DNA of 62,782 nucleotides from Streptomyces sp. BV286 (GCF_019090165.1 NZ_JAHRIB010000038.1:1-62782); one strand, 5' to 3'. Shown: positions 9,799 through 19,714, counted from the first letter of the stretch. Notes: a model not told the origin generated them from the sequence alone. Numbers and translations: made by a program.

Positions 9799-11632
9799 CC
9801 GCGATGGGAGCGGCCGTGGGCGTCCGGCGCGCGTGGCGGTGTACGCCGCCTGCGGCACGGTACTGCTGGCAGGGTGCGCGTCGATGCCGGACGGAGGGGA
9901 CCTGCGTGATGTCGAGGCCTCCCAGCGGCCGGACGCGCAGGTCCGGGTCTTCGCGATACCGCCGCGGGAGAACGCGCAGCCCGACGAGATCGTCCAGGGC
10001 TTCCTCGAAGCGCTGACCAGTGACGACCCGCAGTTCGAGACGGCCCGCAAGTACCTGACCGAGAAGGCGTCGCAGGAGTGGCACCCGAATGAGTCGACGA
10101 CGGTGCTCGCGGACGGGCCGAACCCCGTGGCGGACCGTGCCAACAGCAGGGAGGCGACCGGCGACTACACCTACTCGCTGATCGGTCGCAAGGTCGCCAC
10201 GGTGGACTCGCAGTTCGCCTACGAGCCCGCCGAAGGGGCGTACGACAAGCTCGTGCACCTCACGGAACAGAAGGAGGCGGACGGCACCAAGCAGTGGCGC
10301 ATAGCCTCGCTGCCGTCGGGCGTGGTGATGGGGATGTCCGACTTCCGGCGCAACTACGAGTCCGTCAGTAAGTACTACTTCGCTTCGAACACGGCCGGCG
10401 GGACCGACGGGCAGCTCGCGGCGGTCGCCGACCCCGTCTACGTACGGGAGCAGGTGGACCCGGTGACCCAGATGGTCCGCTCGGTCCTGAAGGGCCCGAC
10501 GAGCTGGCTCAAGCCGGTGGTCAGGTCGAGTTTCCCCACCGGTACGGCGCTGAAGAAGGGCGTCAAGTCGCTGACGCCCGACGACCAGAACCGGCTGACG
10601 GTGCCGCTGAACGCCAAGGCCGACCGGGTGGGGCAGGCCAAGTGCACGGAGATGGCCGCCCAGATCCTGTTCACGCTCCAGGACCTGACGCCCACGGGCG
10701 TCGACGAGGTGGAGCTCCAGCGTTCGGACGGCACACAGTCGTGCGTGACCGACGCGGCCCGGGCCGAGACCTACGTCACGCGCGGTCCGGCGAAGAGCGC
10801 CTCGTACGAGTACTTCATCGACGGCGAGAAGCGGCTGGTACGGATACCGGGAGCCAGCAGCGAGCAGGAACCCGAGCCGGTCCCGGGCGCGCTCGGTGAC
10901 GGCGACAAGGCGTTGCGCGCCGCCGCGGTCTCGCGGGACGAGGACACCGCGGCCGGGGTGTCGCTCGACGGGCGCTCGATGTACGTCGGGTCGCTCGCGT
11001 CGGGCGGTTCGCTGGGGGACCCCGTGCTGCGCAGCAAGGCCACGTCGGAGGACGACGGGCTGACGACACCCAGTTGGGACACGAGTGGCGACCTGTGGGT
11101 GGCCGACCGTGACCCGAAGAACCCCCGGCTGCTCCTGCTGTCGGAGGGGGCGGGCGACCCACTGGTCGTCTCGACGCCCGGCCTCGACGGGCGGATCGAG
11201 GCGGTGCGGGTGGCCGCGGACGGTGTGCGGATCGCGCTGATCGTGCGGAACGACAAGCGGACGACCCTGCTCATGGGACGGATCGAGCGGACGCGGGAGA
11301 ACGGGAAGAGCGCCGTTGGCGTCCACGAACTGCGGACCGTGGCACCGCAGTTGGAGGAGACCACGGCCATGTCCTGGGCCGGTGACAGCCGCCTGGTCGT
11401 GGTCGGGCGCGAGGCCCGCGGTGTGCAGCAGATCCAGTACGTCCAGGTCGACGGGTCCACTCCGGTCGGCCAGGCACCCTCCGCGCTCACCGGCGTGAAG
11501 GAGATCGCCGCCTCCGAGAACGAACGGCTGCCGCTGGTGGCGCACTCGGAGGACGGGATCGTGCGGCTCTCGACCGGTTCCCAGTGGCAGACGGTCGTCA
11601 AGACGGGGACGGCGCCGGTCTATCCGGGGTGA
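9788..11632 (+). CDS. lpqB: Lipoprotein LpqB
   Basis: This 614-residue exported lipoprotein modulates the MtrAB system; in mycobacteria LpqB interacts with the MtrB extracellular domain. The start is the GTG at 9788, five bases after GGGGAGGG, in preference to the ATG at 9773. A basic signal peptide ends in the lipobox VLLAGCAS. The mature protein starts with the NTF2-like/GerMN-containing half (YLTEKASQEW, then VDPVTQMVRSVLKGP) and ends with a beta-propeller-like half (LDGRSMYVGSLASGG and later repeats). It is the third gene of the mtrA-mtrB-lpqB operon. No terminator is obvious directly after it. Confidence 0.95.
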   Translation: MGADRDGSGRGRPARVAVYAACGTVLLAGCASMPDGGDLRDVEASQRPDAQVRVFAIPPRENAQPDEIVQGFLEALTSDDPQFETARKYLTEKASQEWHPNESTTVLADGPNPVADRANSREATGDYTYSLIGRKVATVDSQFAYEPAEGAYDKLVHLTEQKEADGTKQWRIASLPSGVVMGMSDFRRNYESVSKYYFASNTAGGTDGQLAAVADPVYVREQVDPVTQMVRSVLKGPTSWLKPVVRSSFPTGTALKKGVKSLTPDDQNRLTVPLNAKADRVGQAKCTEMAAQILFTLQDLTPTGVDEVELQRSDGTQSCVTDAARAETYVTRGPAKSASYEYFIDGEKRLVRIPGASSEQEPEPVPGALGDGDKALRAAAVSRDEDTAAGVSLDGRSMYVGSLASGGSLGDPVLRSKATSEDDGLTTPSWDTSGDLWVADRDPKNPRLLLLSEGAGDPLVVSTPGLDGRIEAVRVAADGVRIALIVRNDKRTTLLMGRIERTRENGKSAVGVHELRTVAPQLEETTAMSWAGDSRLVVVGREARGVQQIQYVQVDGSTPVGQAPSALTGVKEIAASENERLPLVAHSEDGIVRLSTGSQWQTVVKTGTAPVYPG

Positions 11633-11734
11633 ACCCCGCTCCGCGGGTGCACTCCGCGCTCCGCCCGGCCCGGTGGTGCTTGGCCGGCCGCGGCTGCGGC
11701 CCGGTCGGCATGTTGGGACGTTCGTCGCTCGTGT

Positions 11735-11787
11735 GGGGGACAACGCACCAGCTTCTGCGGGGAGTTGTCCACAGGTAGTTGTCCACA
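11735..11787. promoter_or_regulatory. DnaA-box pair upstream of the comF-like gene
   Basis: Two perfect copies of TTGTCCACA, the GC-rich Streptomyces form of the DnaA box, lie in direct orientation at 11765-11773 and 11779-11787, 14 bases apart. A weaker inverted copy (TTGTCCCCC on the minus strand) is at 11735-11743. They sit 41 bases before the downstream gene start, in the lpqB-comF gap. DnaA binding and any effect on transcription or replication control are inferred. Confidence 0.6.
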
Positions 11788-11827
11788 GGGCTGGCAGGGG
11801 TGCCCGGGCCTTGGCACAGTGGTGGGC

Positions 11828-12679
11828 ATGCGGGGGTGGTGGCAGGACCTCACGGACCTGGTGCTGCCGGCCGAGTGCGGAGGCTGTGGAAGGCCTCGCA
11901 CGGTGCTCTGCCCAAAGTGCCGTGCCGCCCTGACGGGGGACGTACCGAGCCGGGTGCGACCGGATCCGGAGCCGCCGGGGCTGCCGGTGGTGCACGCGGC
12001 GGCTCCGTACGAGGACGAGGTGCGCGCGGCGCTCCTCGCCCACAAGGAACGGGGGGCGTTGACGCTCGCGGGGCCGCTGGGAGCGGCGCTGGCGGGGGCT
12101 GTGCGGGCAGGGCTCGGATCCGGTGGACGGACGGGGCCGGGTGGCTCGGGGGCGGCGTTGCTGCTCGTGCCGGTGCCGTCGGCGAGGTGGGCGGTGCGTG
12201 CGCGGGGACACGATCCCGCGCGGCGGATCGCGCTCGCCGCGGCGGCTGAGCTGCGGCGTGGCGGGACGCCGACGCGGGTGCTCGCCGTACTGCGGCAGCG
12301 GCGGGCCGTGGCCGACCAGTCGGGGCTCAACTCGCGGCAGCGGCTGGACAATCTCGCCGGCGCCCTGGAGGTCGCCCCGGGTGGCACGCGGCTGCTGGCG
12401 GACGGAGGGCGGATCGTGCTCGTCGACGACTTGATGACGACGGGGGCGTCCTTGGCGGAGGGAGCGCGGGCCCTGAGAGCCGCTCTGCCCGAAGGCGATG
12501 GTTTCTACGGCCGGGTAACACCCGGAACGACGGGAGAAGAAGCGGCACGGACGGCGCTGGCAGGTGTAGGCCGAGCAGAAGTGGTCAGGGAAAAGAGTGA
12601 CGTGAACAGTGCGGAAGGCGGGATCGGCGCGGCGGTGGTCGCTGCTTCTCCAGCTTCTTTCGAAATAAACCGGAACTGA
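11828..12679 (+). CDS. ComF-family phosphoribosyltransferase-like protein
   Basis: This 283-residue protein begins at MRGWWQDL. The frame is open further upstream (11765), but those codons cover the DnaA boxes and look non-coding. An N-terminal zinc-binding knuckle is formed by C17, C20, C28 and C31. The C-terminal phosphoribosyltransferase fold ends with the PRPP loop IVLVDDLMTTGAS. ComF proteins are needed for DNA uptake in naturally competent bacteria, but Streptomyces homologues have no proven role. A C-terminal extension of about 80 residues past the PRPP loop is poorly conserved-looking. It lies between lpqB and hpf, as is usual in Streptomyces. Confidence 0.88.
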   Translation: MRGWWQDLTDLVLPAECGGCGRPRTVLCPKCRAALTGDVPSRVRPDPEPPGLPVVHAAAPYEDEVRAALLAHKERGALTLAGPLGAALAGAVRAGLGSGGRTGPGGSGAALLLVPVPSARWAVRARGHDPARRIALAAAAELRRGGTPTRVLAVLRQRRAVADQSGLNSRQRLDNLAGALEVAPGGTRLLADGGRIVLVDDLMTTGASLAEGARALRAALPEGDGFYGRVTPGTTGEEAARTALAGVGRAEVVREKSDVNSAEGGIGAAVVAASPASFEINRN

Positions 12680-12714
12680 CAGGGAACTTGCGTCGTTGCA
12701 GGTAGTGAGAGGTT

Positions 12715-12779
12715 CCATTCACCTGAATGGAGGTACGCAGCAGTAGAGGGTGACGACATCCGTCCAGGCGAGATATGTT
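12715..12779 (+). promoter_or_regulatory. Candidate hpf promoter with palindromic operator-like site
   Basis: A perfect palindrome CCATTCA-CC-TGAATGG (12715-12730) is followed by a -35-like GTGACG (12750-12755), an 18-base spacer and a -10-like TATGTT (12774-12779). Transcription from here would give hpf an untranslated leader of about 210 bases. The sigma-R consensus (GGAAT, then GTT after 18-19 bases) was looked for and not found at proper spacing. Confidence 0.35.
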
Positions 12780-12951
12780 CGGTTGTGAGGGAATGGCGGA
12801 CGCCGACCCTTGCTAATCGGAATGCCGCGCCGTGGGTTTTCCGCAATCACCCGTGGCAGTGGGGTGGAGATCTTGCCCGCGGGGGAGGAGGAGGTGGAAG
12901 TCACCGAGTCCGAGGCTCCGGGACGCGCTGGAGCCTGGTGCAAAAGGGAGA

Positions 12952-12974
12952 TGCTCCGCCGTCGATGCGGAGCA
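12952..12974 (+). promoter_or_regulatory. Leader hairpin just upstream of hpf
   Basis: TGCTCCGC and GCGGAGCA form a perfect 8-bp stem with a seven-base loop, ending 20 bases before the GTG start and about 10 bases before the GGAG ribosome site. The region 12680-12994 (315 bases) otherwise contains only the promoter-like elements above and a short low-confidence open frame from 12825. The hairpin may affect hpf mRNA stability or initiation; this is inference. Confidence 0.35.
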
Positions 12975-12994
12975 ATCCGGGAACGGAGTTCTGC

Positions 12995-13687
12995 GTGGAC
13001 ATCGTCGTCAAGGGCCGCAAGACCGAGGTGCCCGAGCGGTTCCGCAAGCACGTGGCCGAGAAGCTGAAGCTGGAGAAGATCCAGAAGCTCGACGGCAAGG
13101 TGATCAGCCTGGACGTCGAGGTGTCCAAGGAGCTGAACCCCCGGCAGGCCGACCGCTCCGACCGAGTGGAGATCACACTTCACTCCCGCGGCCCGGTGAT
13201 CCGGGCGGAGGCAGCGGCAAGCGACCCGTACGCGGCGCTGGACCTGGCGGCGGACAAGCTGGAAGCACGGCTGCGCAAGCAGCACGACAAGCGGTACACA
13301 CGCCGTGGCGCCCGCCGGATCTCGGCCGCTGAGGTGGCCGACCACGTCCCGGACGCGGCGACACTCGACGGCAACGGCAGCGTCGTCCATGACGAAGAAC
13401 CCGAGGCAGTGCCGACCAAGAGGATCGGCCCGCTCGAGGTCAAGGGTGACGGCCCCCTCGTCGTCCGCGAGAAGACCCACGTCGCGTCCCCGATGACGCT
13501 CGACCAGGCGCTCTACGAGATGGAGCTGGTCGGGCACGACTTCTACTTGTTCGTCGACTCCGAGACCAAGGAACCGAGTGTCGTCTACCGGCGGCACGCG
13601 TACGACTACGGCGTCATCCACCTCAGCACGGACCCGATGGTCGCTCAGGCGGAGCATGCCCCGGCGGGCGGGGTGCTGGGCGGCTGA
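12995..13687 (+). CDS. hpf: Long-form ribosome hibernation promoting factor
   Basis: This 230-residue protein has an N-terminal S30AE/RaiA domain (residues 1-105, starting [18 protein letters not shown]). A variable linker follows (about 106-165), then the C-terminal dimerisation domain ([22 protein letters not shown] and the later [11 protein letters not shown]). Long HPF dimerises 70S ribosomes into inactive 100S particles in stationary phase. The start chosen is the GTG at 12995, six bases after GGAG; in-frame codons from 12785 are leader sequence. A strong hairpin follows the gene. Regulation is probably growth-phase or stress dependent, given the structured leader. Confidence 0.95.
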   Translation: MDIVVKGRKTEVPERFRKHVAEKLKLEKIQKLDGKVISLDVEVSKELNPRQADRSDRVEITLHSRGPVIRAEAAASDPYAALDLAADKLEARLRKQHDKRYTRRGARRISAAEVADHVPDAATLDGNGSVVHDEEPEAVPTKRIGPLEVKGDGPLVVREKTHVASPMTLDQALYEMELVGHDFYLFVDSETKEPSVVYRRHAYDYGVIHLSTDPMVAQAEHAPAGGVLGG

Positions 13688-13733
13688 CCGCGCCCGGCGA
13701 GCTCCCCCAGCTTCGGCCGGAGGAACCCCCAGT

Positions 13734-13770
13734 GGTGCCCCTGGAGTGCCTGTGCGCCCCCAGGGGCACC
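13734..13770 (+). terminator. Terminator-like hairpin after hpf
   Basis: GGTGCCCCTGG (13734-13744) pairs perfectly with CCAGGGGCACC (13760-13770), 11 bp with a 15-base loop. There is no T-run, which is common for Streptomyces terminators. The preceding bases (CTCCCCCAGCTTCGGCC) resemble another frequent Streptomyces intergenic repeat. Confidence 0.6.
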
Positions 13771-13916
13771 GGTGTGCGACCCCTTCGCGCCCCGCTCTGT
13801 CGTCCCGTTGTCGTCCGGGCATGAAATCATGGCCGTACCGGCCTCAACCGGTGCGCTGTCGCCCCGGGTTGGCGACGGCACAGGAACGCAGGCCACGGCC
13901 TTCAGGGGGAGGAACC

Positions 13917-14663
13917 ATGGCGGACAGCTTCGGACCGATGCGTGACGAAGATGCCGGCGACGGCGTCGTCGGCATGGGCCCGGACTCGGGCTCCCCACGC
14001 AAGGAGCCCATCCGGGTCCTTGTCGTGGATGACCACGCCCTCTTCCGCCGCGGCCTGGAGATCGTGCTCGCCGCGGAGGAGGACATCCAGGTCGTCGGGG
14101 AGGCGGGCGACGGCGCGGAGGCCGTCGACAAGGCCGCCGACCTGCTGCCGGACATCGTCCTCATGGACGTACGCATGCCGAAGCGCGGCGGAATCGAGGC
14201 GTGCACCTCCATCAAGGAGGTCGCACCCAGCGCGAAGATCATCATGCTGACGATCAGCGACGAGGAAGCCGACCTCTACGACGCGATCAAGGCGGGAGCC
14301 ACCGGCTATCTCCTCAAGGAGATCTCCACGGACGAGGTGGCCACGGCCATTCGCGCCGTGGCCGACGGGCAGTCGCAGATCAGCCCGTCCATGGCGTCGA
14401 AGCTGCTCACCGAGTTCAAGTCGATGATCCAGCGCACGGACGAGCGGCGCCTGGTGCCGGCACCCCGGCTGACGGAGCGCGAGCTGGAGGTCCTCAAGCT
14501 CGTCGCGACGGGGATGAACAACCGGGACATCGCCAAGGAGTTGTTCATCTCCGAGAACACCGTGAAGAACCACGTACGGAACATCCTGGAGAAACTGCAG
14601 CTGCACTCCAGGATGGAGGCCGTGGTGTACGCGATGCGGGAGAAGATCCTCGAGATCCGGTGA
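13917..14663 (+). CDS. NarL/FixJ-family orphan response regulator
   Basis: This 248-residue regulator has a 30-residue acidic/glycine-rich N-extension, then a receiver domain with D38-D39, phosphoacceptor D84 (VLMDVRMP) and the lysine in GYLLKEIS. A LuxR-type helix-turn-helix (about 182-245, [22 protein letters not shown]) closes it. The start follows an excellent GGGGGAGGAA ribosome site. No histidine kinase is adjacent, so it is an orphan. From memory the S. coelicolor protein at this position (SCO3008) has been called OrrA and linked to antibiotic control; I have not verified this. The convergent gene follows after 114 bases containing GC-rich inverted repeats. Confidence 0.93.
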   Translation: MADSFGPMRDEDAGDGVVGMGPDSGSPRKEPIRVLVVDDHALFRRGLEIVLAAEEDIQVVGEAGDGAEAVDKAADLLPDIVLMDVRMPKRGGIEACTSIKEVAPSAKIIMLTISDEEADLYDAIKAGATGYLLKEISTDEVATAIRAVADGQSQISPSMASKLLTEFKSMIQRTDERRLVPAPRLTERELEVLKLVATGMNNRDIAKELFISENTVKNHVRNILEKLQLHSRMEAVVYAMREKILEIR

Positions 14664-14777
14664 GGGGCGCTCGGCGAAACCGGCCGCTGCGAGGCCGCGG
14701 GCCGGACGCGGCCGACGGCGCCCGGGCGGCGAACCCGCACGAGGCCACGGCCCCGCGCCCCCGAAGGGCTACGCGGA

Positions 14778-15980
14778 TCAGCCGACCGTCCGCCTGAGCT
14801 CCGCAGCCAGGGCGTCACGCAGTTCCGGAGTGTTCGCACGCTCCACCCGCACGTTCGTGCAGTCCACCCAGCTTGCCGCCTCGGTCAGGGCCTGGGCCAC
14901 GGCCGGTACCGACTTGGGGCTGTCGACGGTGACCTGCTTGGCCACCAGGGTGGCGCCCTCGCGAGCCGGGTCCACCCGGCCGACCAGACGGCCGCCCGCC
15001 AGCACGGGCATGGCGAAGTAGCCGTACACCCGCTTGGGCTTGGGGACGTAGGCCTCCAGGCGGTGGGTGAAGCCGAAGATGCGCTCCGTGCGCGCACGCT
15101 CCCAGATCAGCGAGTCGAACGGCGACAGGAGCGTGGTGCGGTGGCGGCCACGCGGGGCCGTCTCCAGCGCCTCGGGATCCGCCCAGGCCGGCTTGGACCA
15201 GCCCGCCACGGTGACCGGGACCAGGCCCGACTCCGCGATCACCGCGTCGACCTGCTCGCCCTTGAGGCGGTGGTAGTCGGCGATGTCCGCGCGCGTACCG
15301 ACACCCAGGGAGCGGCCCGCCAGCCGGACGAGGCGGCGCAGGCACTCCGTGTCGTCCAGCTCGTCGTGGAGCAGCGCGTCCGGGATCGCCCGCTCGGCGA
15401 GGTCGTACACCCGCTTCCAGCCGCGGCGCTCCGTGCACACCACCTCGCCGTACATCAGCGCGCGCTCGACGGCGACCTTGGTGCCGGACCAGTCCCACCA
15501 CTCGCTGGTCCTCTTCGCGCCGCCCAAGTCGGTGGCGGTGAGCGGCCCTTCGGTCCTCAGCTGCTTGATGACCTGGTCGTACGTGCCGTCCGGCAGCGCG
15601 TGGTGCCAGTGCGGGCGGGAGCGGTAGGCGCGGCGACGGAAGGCGAAGTGCGGCCACTCCTCGACGGGGAGGATGCAGGCCGCGTGCGACCAGTACTCGA
15701 AGGCGTGGGGCCGTGCCGGGGCCGTGCCGTCGGCCGCCGGGGTCCAGTACGCCTCGTCGACCGTCCTGCGGCCCACGGCGCCGAGGCGCGCGTACGGGAC
15801 GAGTTCGTGCGAGCGGGCCAGGACGGAGATGGTGTCGAGCTGGACCGCGCCCAGATGCCGCAGAACGCCACGGACGCCGCCCCTGCGGTCGGGGGCGCCC
15901 AGGAAACCCTGGGCGCGCAGGGCGATCCGACGGGCCTCGTCGGCGGTGAGTTCGGTGGTCGGGCGCGGCAGACTCGTCAT
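14778..15980 (-). CDS. YcaQ/AlkX-type winged-helix DNA glycosylase
   Basis: This 400-residue protein belongs to the HTH_42 (YcaQ/AlkZ) superfamily. It has tandem winged-helix domains and the catalytic motif Q47-L48-D49 in GAVQLDTISVLARSH. Family members excise bulky N-alkylated bases and unhook interstrand crosslinks. The QxD form is the one I associate with YcaQ-like broad-specificity enzymes, while QxQ marks the antibiotic self-resistance AlkZ type. The ATG at 15980 was preferred to an in-frame start at 16004. It is convergent with the response regulator and followed upstream by an acetyltransferase gene on the same strand. A housekeeping repair role seems likely. Confidence 0.85.
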   Translation of the reverse strand: MTSLPRPTTELTADEARRIALRAQGFLGAPDRRGGVRGVLRHLGAVQLDTISVLARSHELVPYARLGAVGRRTVDEAYWTPAADGTAPARPHAFEYWSHAACILPVEEWPHFAFRRRAYRSRPHWHHALPDGTYDQVIKQLRTEGPLTATDLGGAKRTSEWWDWSGTKVAVERALMYGEVVCTERRGWKRVYDLAERAIPDALLHDELDDTECLRRLVRLAGRSLGVGTRADIADYHRLKGEQVDAVIAESGLVPVTVAGWSKPAWADPEALETAPRGRHRTTLLSPFDSLIWERARTERIFGFTHRLEAYVPKPKRVYGYFAMPVLAGGRLVGRVDPAREGATLVAKQVTVDSPKSVPAVAQALTEAASWVDCTNVRVERANTPELRDALAAELRRTVG

Positions 15981-16047
15981 GGTCCGCACGATAGGCGGTG
16001 CCACTGACAGCAGGCCCGGACCTGGGCCGTCCCATCAGGACCGATGA

Positions 16048-16626
16048 TCAGGTCTCCCGCCGAACGGGAAGGTACGGCGCCGACGAGGGCAGCCCCAGAT
16101 CCGACGGGAGCAGGGAACCGACCCAGCAGTCACGGCGTACGCCCTTGTTGTTGACGCCGGAGCGCAGGATCCCCTCGACGGTGAAGCCCGCACGCTCGGC
16201 GACCGCGCGGGAACCATGGTTGCCCACCTCGGCACGCCACTCGACGCGGTCGACGGCCCGCTGTGTGAACGCCCAGCGGGAGGCCGTGAGCGCGGCCTCG
16301 GTGATGTAGCCGTGGCCCCGGTGCTCCTTCGTCGCCCAGAAGCCGATCTCGCCGACTCCCAGGGAGCGCATCGTGATGGCGAGCATGCCGGCGAGTTCAC
16401 CGCCGACGGGCCGGAAGACACCGAAGGTGAACATCGAGCAGTCCGCCCAACCGTCGGGCGCCATCTGCTCGGTGAAGGCCGTGGCGTGCTCGCGCAGATA
16501 GGGCGACGGGATCGTGGTCCAGCGCTGGATGTCCGGATCCTGGACGGCGTCGAACACCGCGTCGGTGTCGTGCGGCCCCACCGTGCGCAGCAGGAGCCGT
16601 TCGGAGGTCAGGGTGACGGGGTCCAT
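16048..16626 (-). CDS. GNAT-family N-acetyltransferase (RimJ/RimL type)
   Basis: This protein of about 192 residues has the ribosomal-protein-acetyltransferase pattern. It begins TLTSERLLLRTVGPHD, has the strand LAGMLAITM, then an acetyl-CoA loop region GFWATKEHRGHGYITEA, and the distal VEWRAEVGNHGSRAVAERAGF followed by VEGILRSG. It would transfer acetyl from acetyl-CoA to an N-terminus or small molecule; the substrate is unknown. Starts at 16665 (GTG) or 16662 (ATG) are also possible; MDPVTL at 16626 fits the family N-terminus best. It is divergent from secA, separated by 245 bases that should hold both promoters. Confidence 0.88.
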   Translation of the reverse strand: MDPVTLTSERLLLRTVGPHDTDAVFDAVQDPDIQRWTTIPSPYLREHATAFTEQMAPDGWADCSMFTFGVFRPVGGELAGMLAITMRSLGVGEIGFWATKEHRGHGYITEAALTASRWAFTQRAVDRVEWRAEVGNHGSRAVAERAGFTVEGILRSGVNNKGVRRDCWVGSLLPSDLGLPSSAPYLPVRRET

Positions 16627-16871
16627 CGGCCGATTCTGCTCGGGCTTCGACAAGGAAGCCATCACTTTCGCTCTGGGTGAGGCCGCCGTTACCTTTCGTG
16701 GCGACAGCGCGGCACCTTCCGCAGCCCCCGCCCGTTGTCCTGATGGCTGTCACATGCAGACCTCCCTGTGCGGTGGGGTCCTCGCTTACGATGGCCGTTG
16801 CTCAAGCTGTGATTTGAATCCGTCATTGAAACCGACCGTCCCAGGCCCGACCGGCAAGGAGACAAACCCCC

Positions 16872-19712
16872 GTGTCCGTCCTCTCGAAGATCATGCGTGC
16901 AGGCGAAGGAAAGATCCTGCGCAAACTGCACCGCATCGCGGACCAGGTCAACTCCATCGAAGAGGACTTCGTTGACCTCTCCGACGCCGAGCTGCGAGCC
17001 CTGACCGATGAGTACAAGCAGCGGTACACCGACGGCGAAAGCCTCGACGACCTGCTGCCCGAGGCGTTCGCGACGGTCCGCGAGGCCGCCAAGCGCGCCC
17101 TCGGTCAGCGTCCCTACGACGTGCAGATCATGGGCGGCGCCGCGCTCCACCTCGGCTATGTCGCCGAGATGAAGACCGGTGAGGGCAAGACCCTGGTCGG
17201 CACGCTGCCCACGTATCTGAACGCCCTCTCCGGAGAGGGCGTCCACCTCATCACGGTCAACGACTACCTGGCCGAGCGCGACTCCGAGATGATGGGCCGT
17301 GTCCACAAGTTCCTGGGCCTGAGCGTCGGCTGCATCCTGGCCAACATGACGCCGGCCCAGCGCCGCGAGCAGTACGCGTGCGACATCACGTACGGCACGA
17401 ACAACGAATTCGGCTTCGACTACCTGCGCGACAACATGGCGTGGTCGCAGGACGAACTGGTGCAGCGCGGCCACAACTTCGCGGTGGTCGACGAGGTCGA
17501 CTCGATCCTGGTGGACGAGGCCCGTACGCCGCTGATCATCTCCGGCCCCGCCGACCAGGCCACCAAGTGGTACGGCGACTTCGCCAAGCTCGTCACACGC
17601 CTGAAGAAGGGCGAGGCGGGCAACACCCTCAAGGGCATCGAGGAGACCGGCGACTACGAGGTCGACGAGAAGAAGCGCACCGTCGCCATCCACGAGTCCG
17701 GTGTCGCCAAGGTCGAGGACTGGCTGGGCATCGACAATCTCTACGAGTCGGTGAACACGCCTCTGGTGGGCTACCTGAACAACGCCATCAAGGCCAAGGA
17801 GCTCTTCAAGAACGACAAGGACTACGTCGTCATCGACGGCGAAGTCATGATCGTCGACGAGCACACCGGCCGTATTCTCGCCGGCCGCCGCTACAACGAG
17901 GGCATGCACCAGGCGATCGAGGCGAAGGAAGGGGTGGACATCAAGGACGAGAACCAGACGCTCGCCACGATCACCCTGCAGAACTTCTTCCGCCTCTACA
18001 AGCGCCACGACCACAACGGCAAGGAAGTCCCCGGTCTCTCCGGCATGACCGGTACGGCGATGACCGAGGCCGCCGAGTTCCACCAGATCTACAAGCTCGG
18101 CGTCGTCCCGATCCCGACCAACCGGCCGATGGTCCGCAAGGACCAGTCCGACCTGATCTACCGCACCGAGGTCGCGAAGTTCGAGGCGGTCGTCGACGAC
18201 ATCGCCGAGAAGCACGAGAAGGGCCAGCCGATCCTGGTCGGCACCACCTCGGTCGAGAAGTCCGAGTACCTCTCGCAGCAGCTCAGCAAGCGCGGCATCC
18301 AGCACGAGGTGCTGAACGCCAAGCAGCACGACCGTGAGGCGCCGATCATCGCCCAGGCCGGCCGCAAGGGTGCTGTCACCGTCGCCACGAACATGGCCGG
18401 CCGTGGTACGGACATCAAGCTCGGCGGCAACCCCGACGACCTCGCCGAGGCCGAGCTGCGCCAGCGCGGCCTCGACCCCGAGGAGCACATCGAGGAGTGG
18501 GCCGCGGCGCTGCCCGCCGCCCTGGAGAGGGCCGCGAAGGCGGTGCAGGCGGAGTTCGAGGAGGTCAAGGACCTCGGCGGGCTCTACGTGCTGGGCACCG
18601 AGCGGCACGAGTCGCGCCGTATCGACAACCAGCTGCGCGGCCGCTCCGGCCGTCAGGGCGACCCGGGCGAGTCCCGCTTCTACCTCTCCCTGGGCGACGA
18701 CCTGATGCGGCTGTTCAAGGCCCAGATGGTCGAGCGCGTCATGTCGATGGCGAACGTCCCGGACGACGTGCCGATCGAGAACAAGATGGTCACCCGCGCC
18801 ATCGCCTCCGCCCAGTCGCAGGTCGAGACGCAGAACTTCGAGACCCGGAAGAACGTCCTCAAGTACGACGAGGTCCTCAACCGGCAGCGTGAGGTCATCT
18901 ACGGCGAGCGCCGCCGCGTCCTTGAGGGCGAGGACCTGCAGGAGCAGATCCAGCACTTCATGGACGACACGATCGACGCGTACATCGACGCGGAGACCGC
19001 CGAGGGCTTCGCCGAGGAGTGGGACGTCGACCGGCTGTGGGGCGCCTTCAAGCAGCTCTACCCGGTGAAGGTCACCATCGAGGAGCTGGAGGAGGCCGCG
19101 GGCGACCGGGCCGGCCTCACCGCCGAGTTCATCTCCGAGTCCATCAAGGACGACATCCACGAGCAGTACGCGGCCCGTGAGGAGCAGCTCGGCTCCGAGA
19201 TCATGCGTGAGCTGGAGCGCCGGGTCGTGCTGTCGGTCCTGGACCGCAAGTGGCGCGAGCACCTCTACGAGATGGACTACCTCCAGGAGGGCATCGGCCT
19301 GCGCGCGATGGCCCAGAAGGACCCGCTGGTCGAGTACCAGCGTGAGGGCTTCGACATGTTCACCGCCATGATGGACGGCATCAAGGAGGAGTCCGTCGGC
19401 TACCTGTTCAACCTGGAGGTCCAGGTCGAGCAGCAGGTCGAGGAGGTCCCGGTCGAGGACTCGAAGCCGTCGCTCACCAAGGAGGACTCCGTACCCTCCG
19501 GTGGCGGGCGTCCGGAGATCCGGGCCAAGGGGCTCGACGCTCCGCAGCGGCCGGACCGGCTGCACTTCTCCGCGCCGACCGTGGACGGCGAGGGCGGCAT
19601 CGTCGAGGGCGACTTCACCAACGACGACGAGCCGGTGCGGTCCGAGTCCGACGGCCTCACGCGCGCGGAGCGCCGTAAGCAGCAGAAGGGCGGCCGTCGC
19701 CGCAAGAAGTGA
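16872..19712 (+). CDS. secA: Preprotein translocase motor ATPase SecA
   Basis: This 946-residue DEAD-like helicase-fold ATPase drives Sec-dependent export across the membrane with SecYEG. Walker A is MKTGEGKT (about residues 100-107), Walker B is VVDEVDSIL (about 203-211), and the second nucleotide domain carries [14 protein letters not shown] and [12 protein letters not shown]. The helical wing and scaffold lie around residues 760-840 ([16 protein letters not shown]). The C-tail ends in basic residues (GGRRRKK) and lacks the CxCx8C zinc motif seen in many SecA proteins, as is common in actinobacteria. The start is a GTG ([13 protein letters not shown]). A strong double hairpin follows. Confidence 0.98.
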   Translation: MSVLSKIMRAGEGKILRKLHRIADQVNSIEEDFVDLSDAELRALTDEYKQRYTDGESLDDLLPEAFATVREAAKRALGQRPYDVQIMGGAALHLGYVAEMKTGEGKTLVGTLPTYLNALSGEGVHLITVNDYLAERDSEMMGRVHKFLGLSVGCILANMTPAQRREQYACDITYGTNNEFGFDYLRDNMAWSQDELVQRGHNFAVVDEVDSILVDEARTPLIISGPADQATKWYGDFAKLVTRLKKGEAGNTLKGIEETGDYEVDEKKRTVAIHESGVAKVEDWLGIDNLYESVNTPLVGYLNNAIKAKELFKNDKDYVVIDGEVMIVDEHTGRILAGRRYNEGMHQAIEAKEGVDIKDENQTLATITLQNFFRLYKRHDHNGKEVPGLSGMTGTAMTEAAEFHQIYKLGVVPIPTNRPMVRKDQSDLIYRTEVAKFEAVVDDIAEKHEKGQPILVGTTSVEKSEYLSQQLSKRGIQHEVLNAKQHDREAPIIAQAGRKGAVTVATNMAGRGTDIKLGGNPDDLAEAELRQRGLDPEEHIEEWAAALPAALERAAKAVQAEFEEVKDLGGLYVLGTERHESRRIDNQLRGRSGRQGDPGESRFYLSLGDDLMRLFKAQMVERVMSMANVPDDVPIENKMVTRAIASAQSQVETQNFETRKNVLKYDEVLNRQREVIYGERRRVLEGEDLQEQIQHFMDDTIDAYIDAETAEGFAEEWDVDRLWGAFKQLYPVKVTIEELEEAAGDRAGLTAEFISESIKDDIHEQYAAREEQLGSEIMRELERRVVLSVLDRKWREHLYEMDYLQEGIGLRAMAQKDPLVEYQREGFDMFTAMMDGIKEESVGYLFNLEVQVEQQVEEVPVEDSKPSLTKEDSVPSGGGRPEIRAKGLDAPQRPDRLHFSAPTVDGEGGIVEGDFTNDDEPVRSESDGLTRAERRKQQKGGRRRKK

Positions 19713-19714
19713 CG

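Noticed and set aside
9575..12718. A 1,047-codon minus-strand open frame
   Set aside because: It is antisense to mtrB, lpqB and the comF-like gene and has shadow composition.
12785..12840. Sigma-R (GGAAT...GTT) promoter upstream of hpf
   Set aside because: GGAAT occurs twice, but GTT is not found 18-19 bases downstream of either.
16689..19565. A 958-codon minus-strand open frame
   Set aside because: It is the exact antisense of secA; its leucine/valine/aspartate pattern arises from the complementary frame of a conserved gene.
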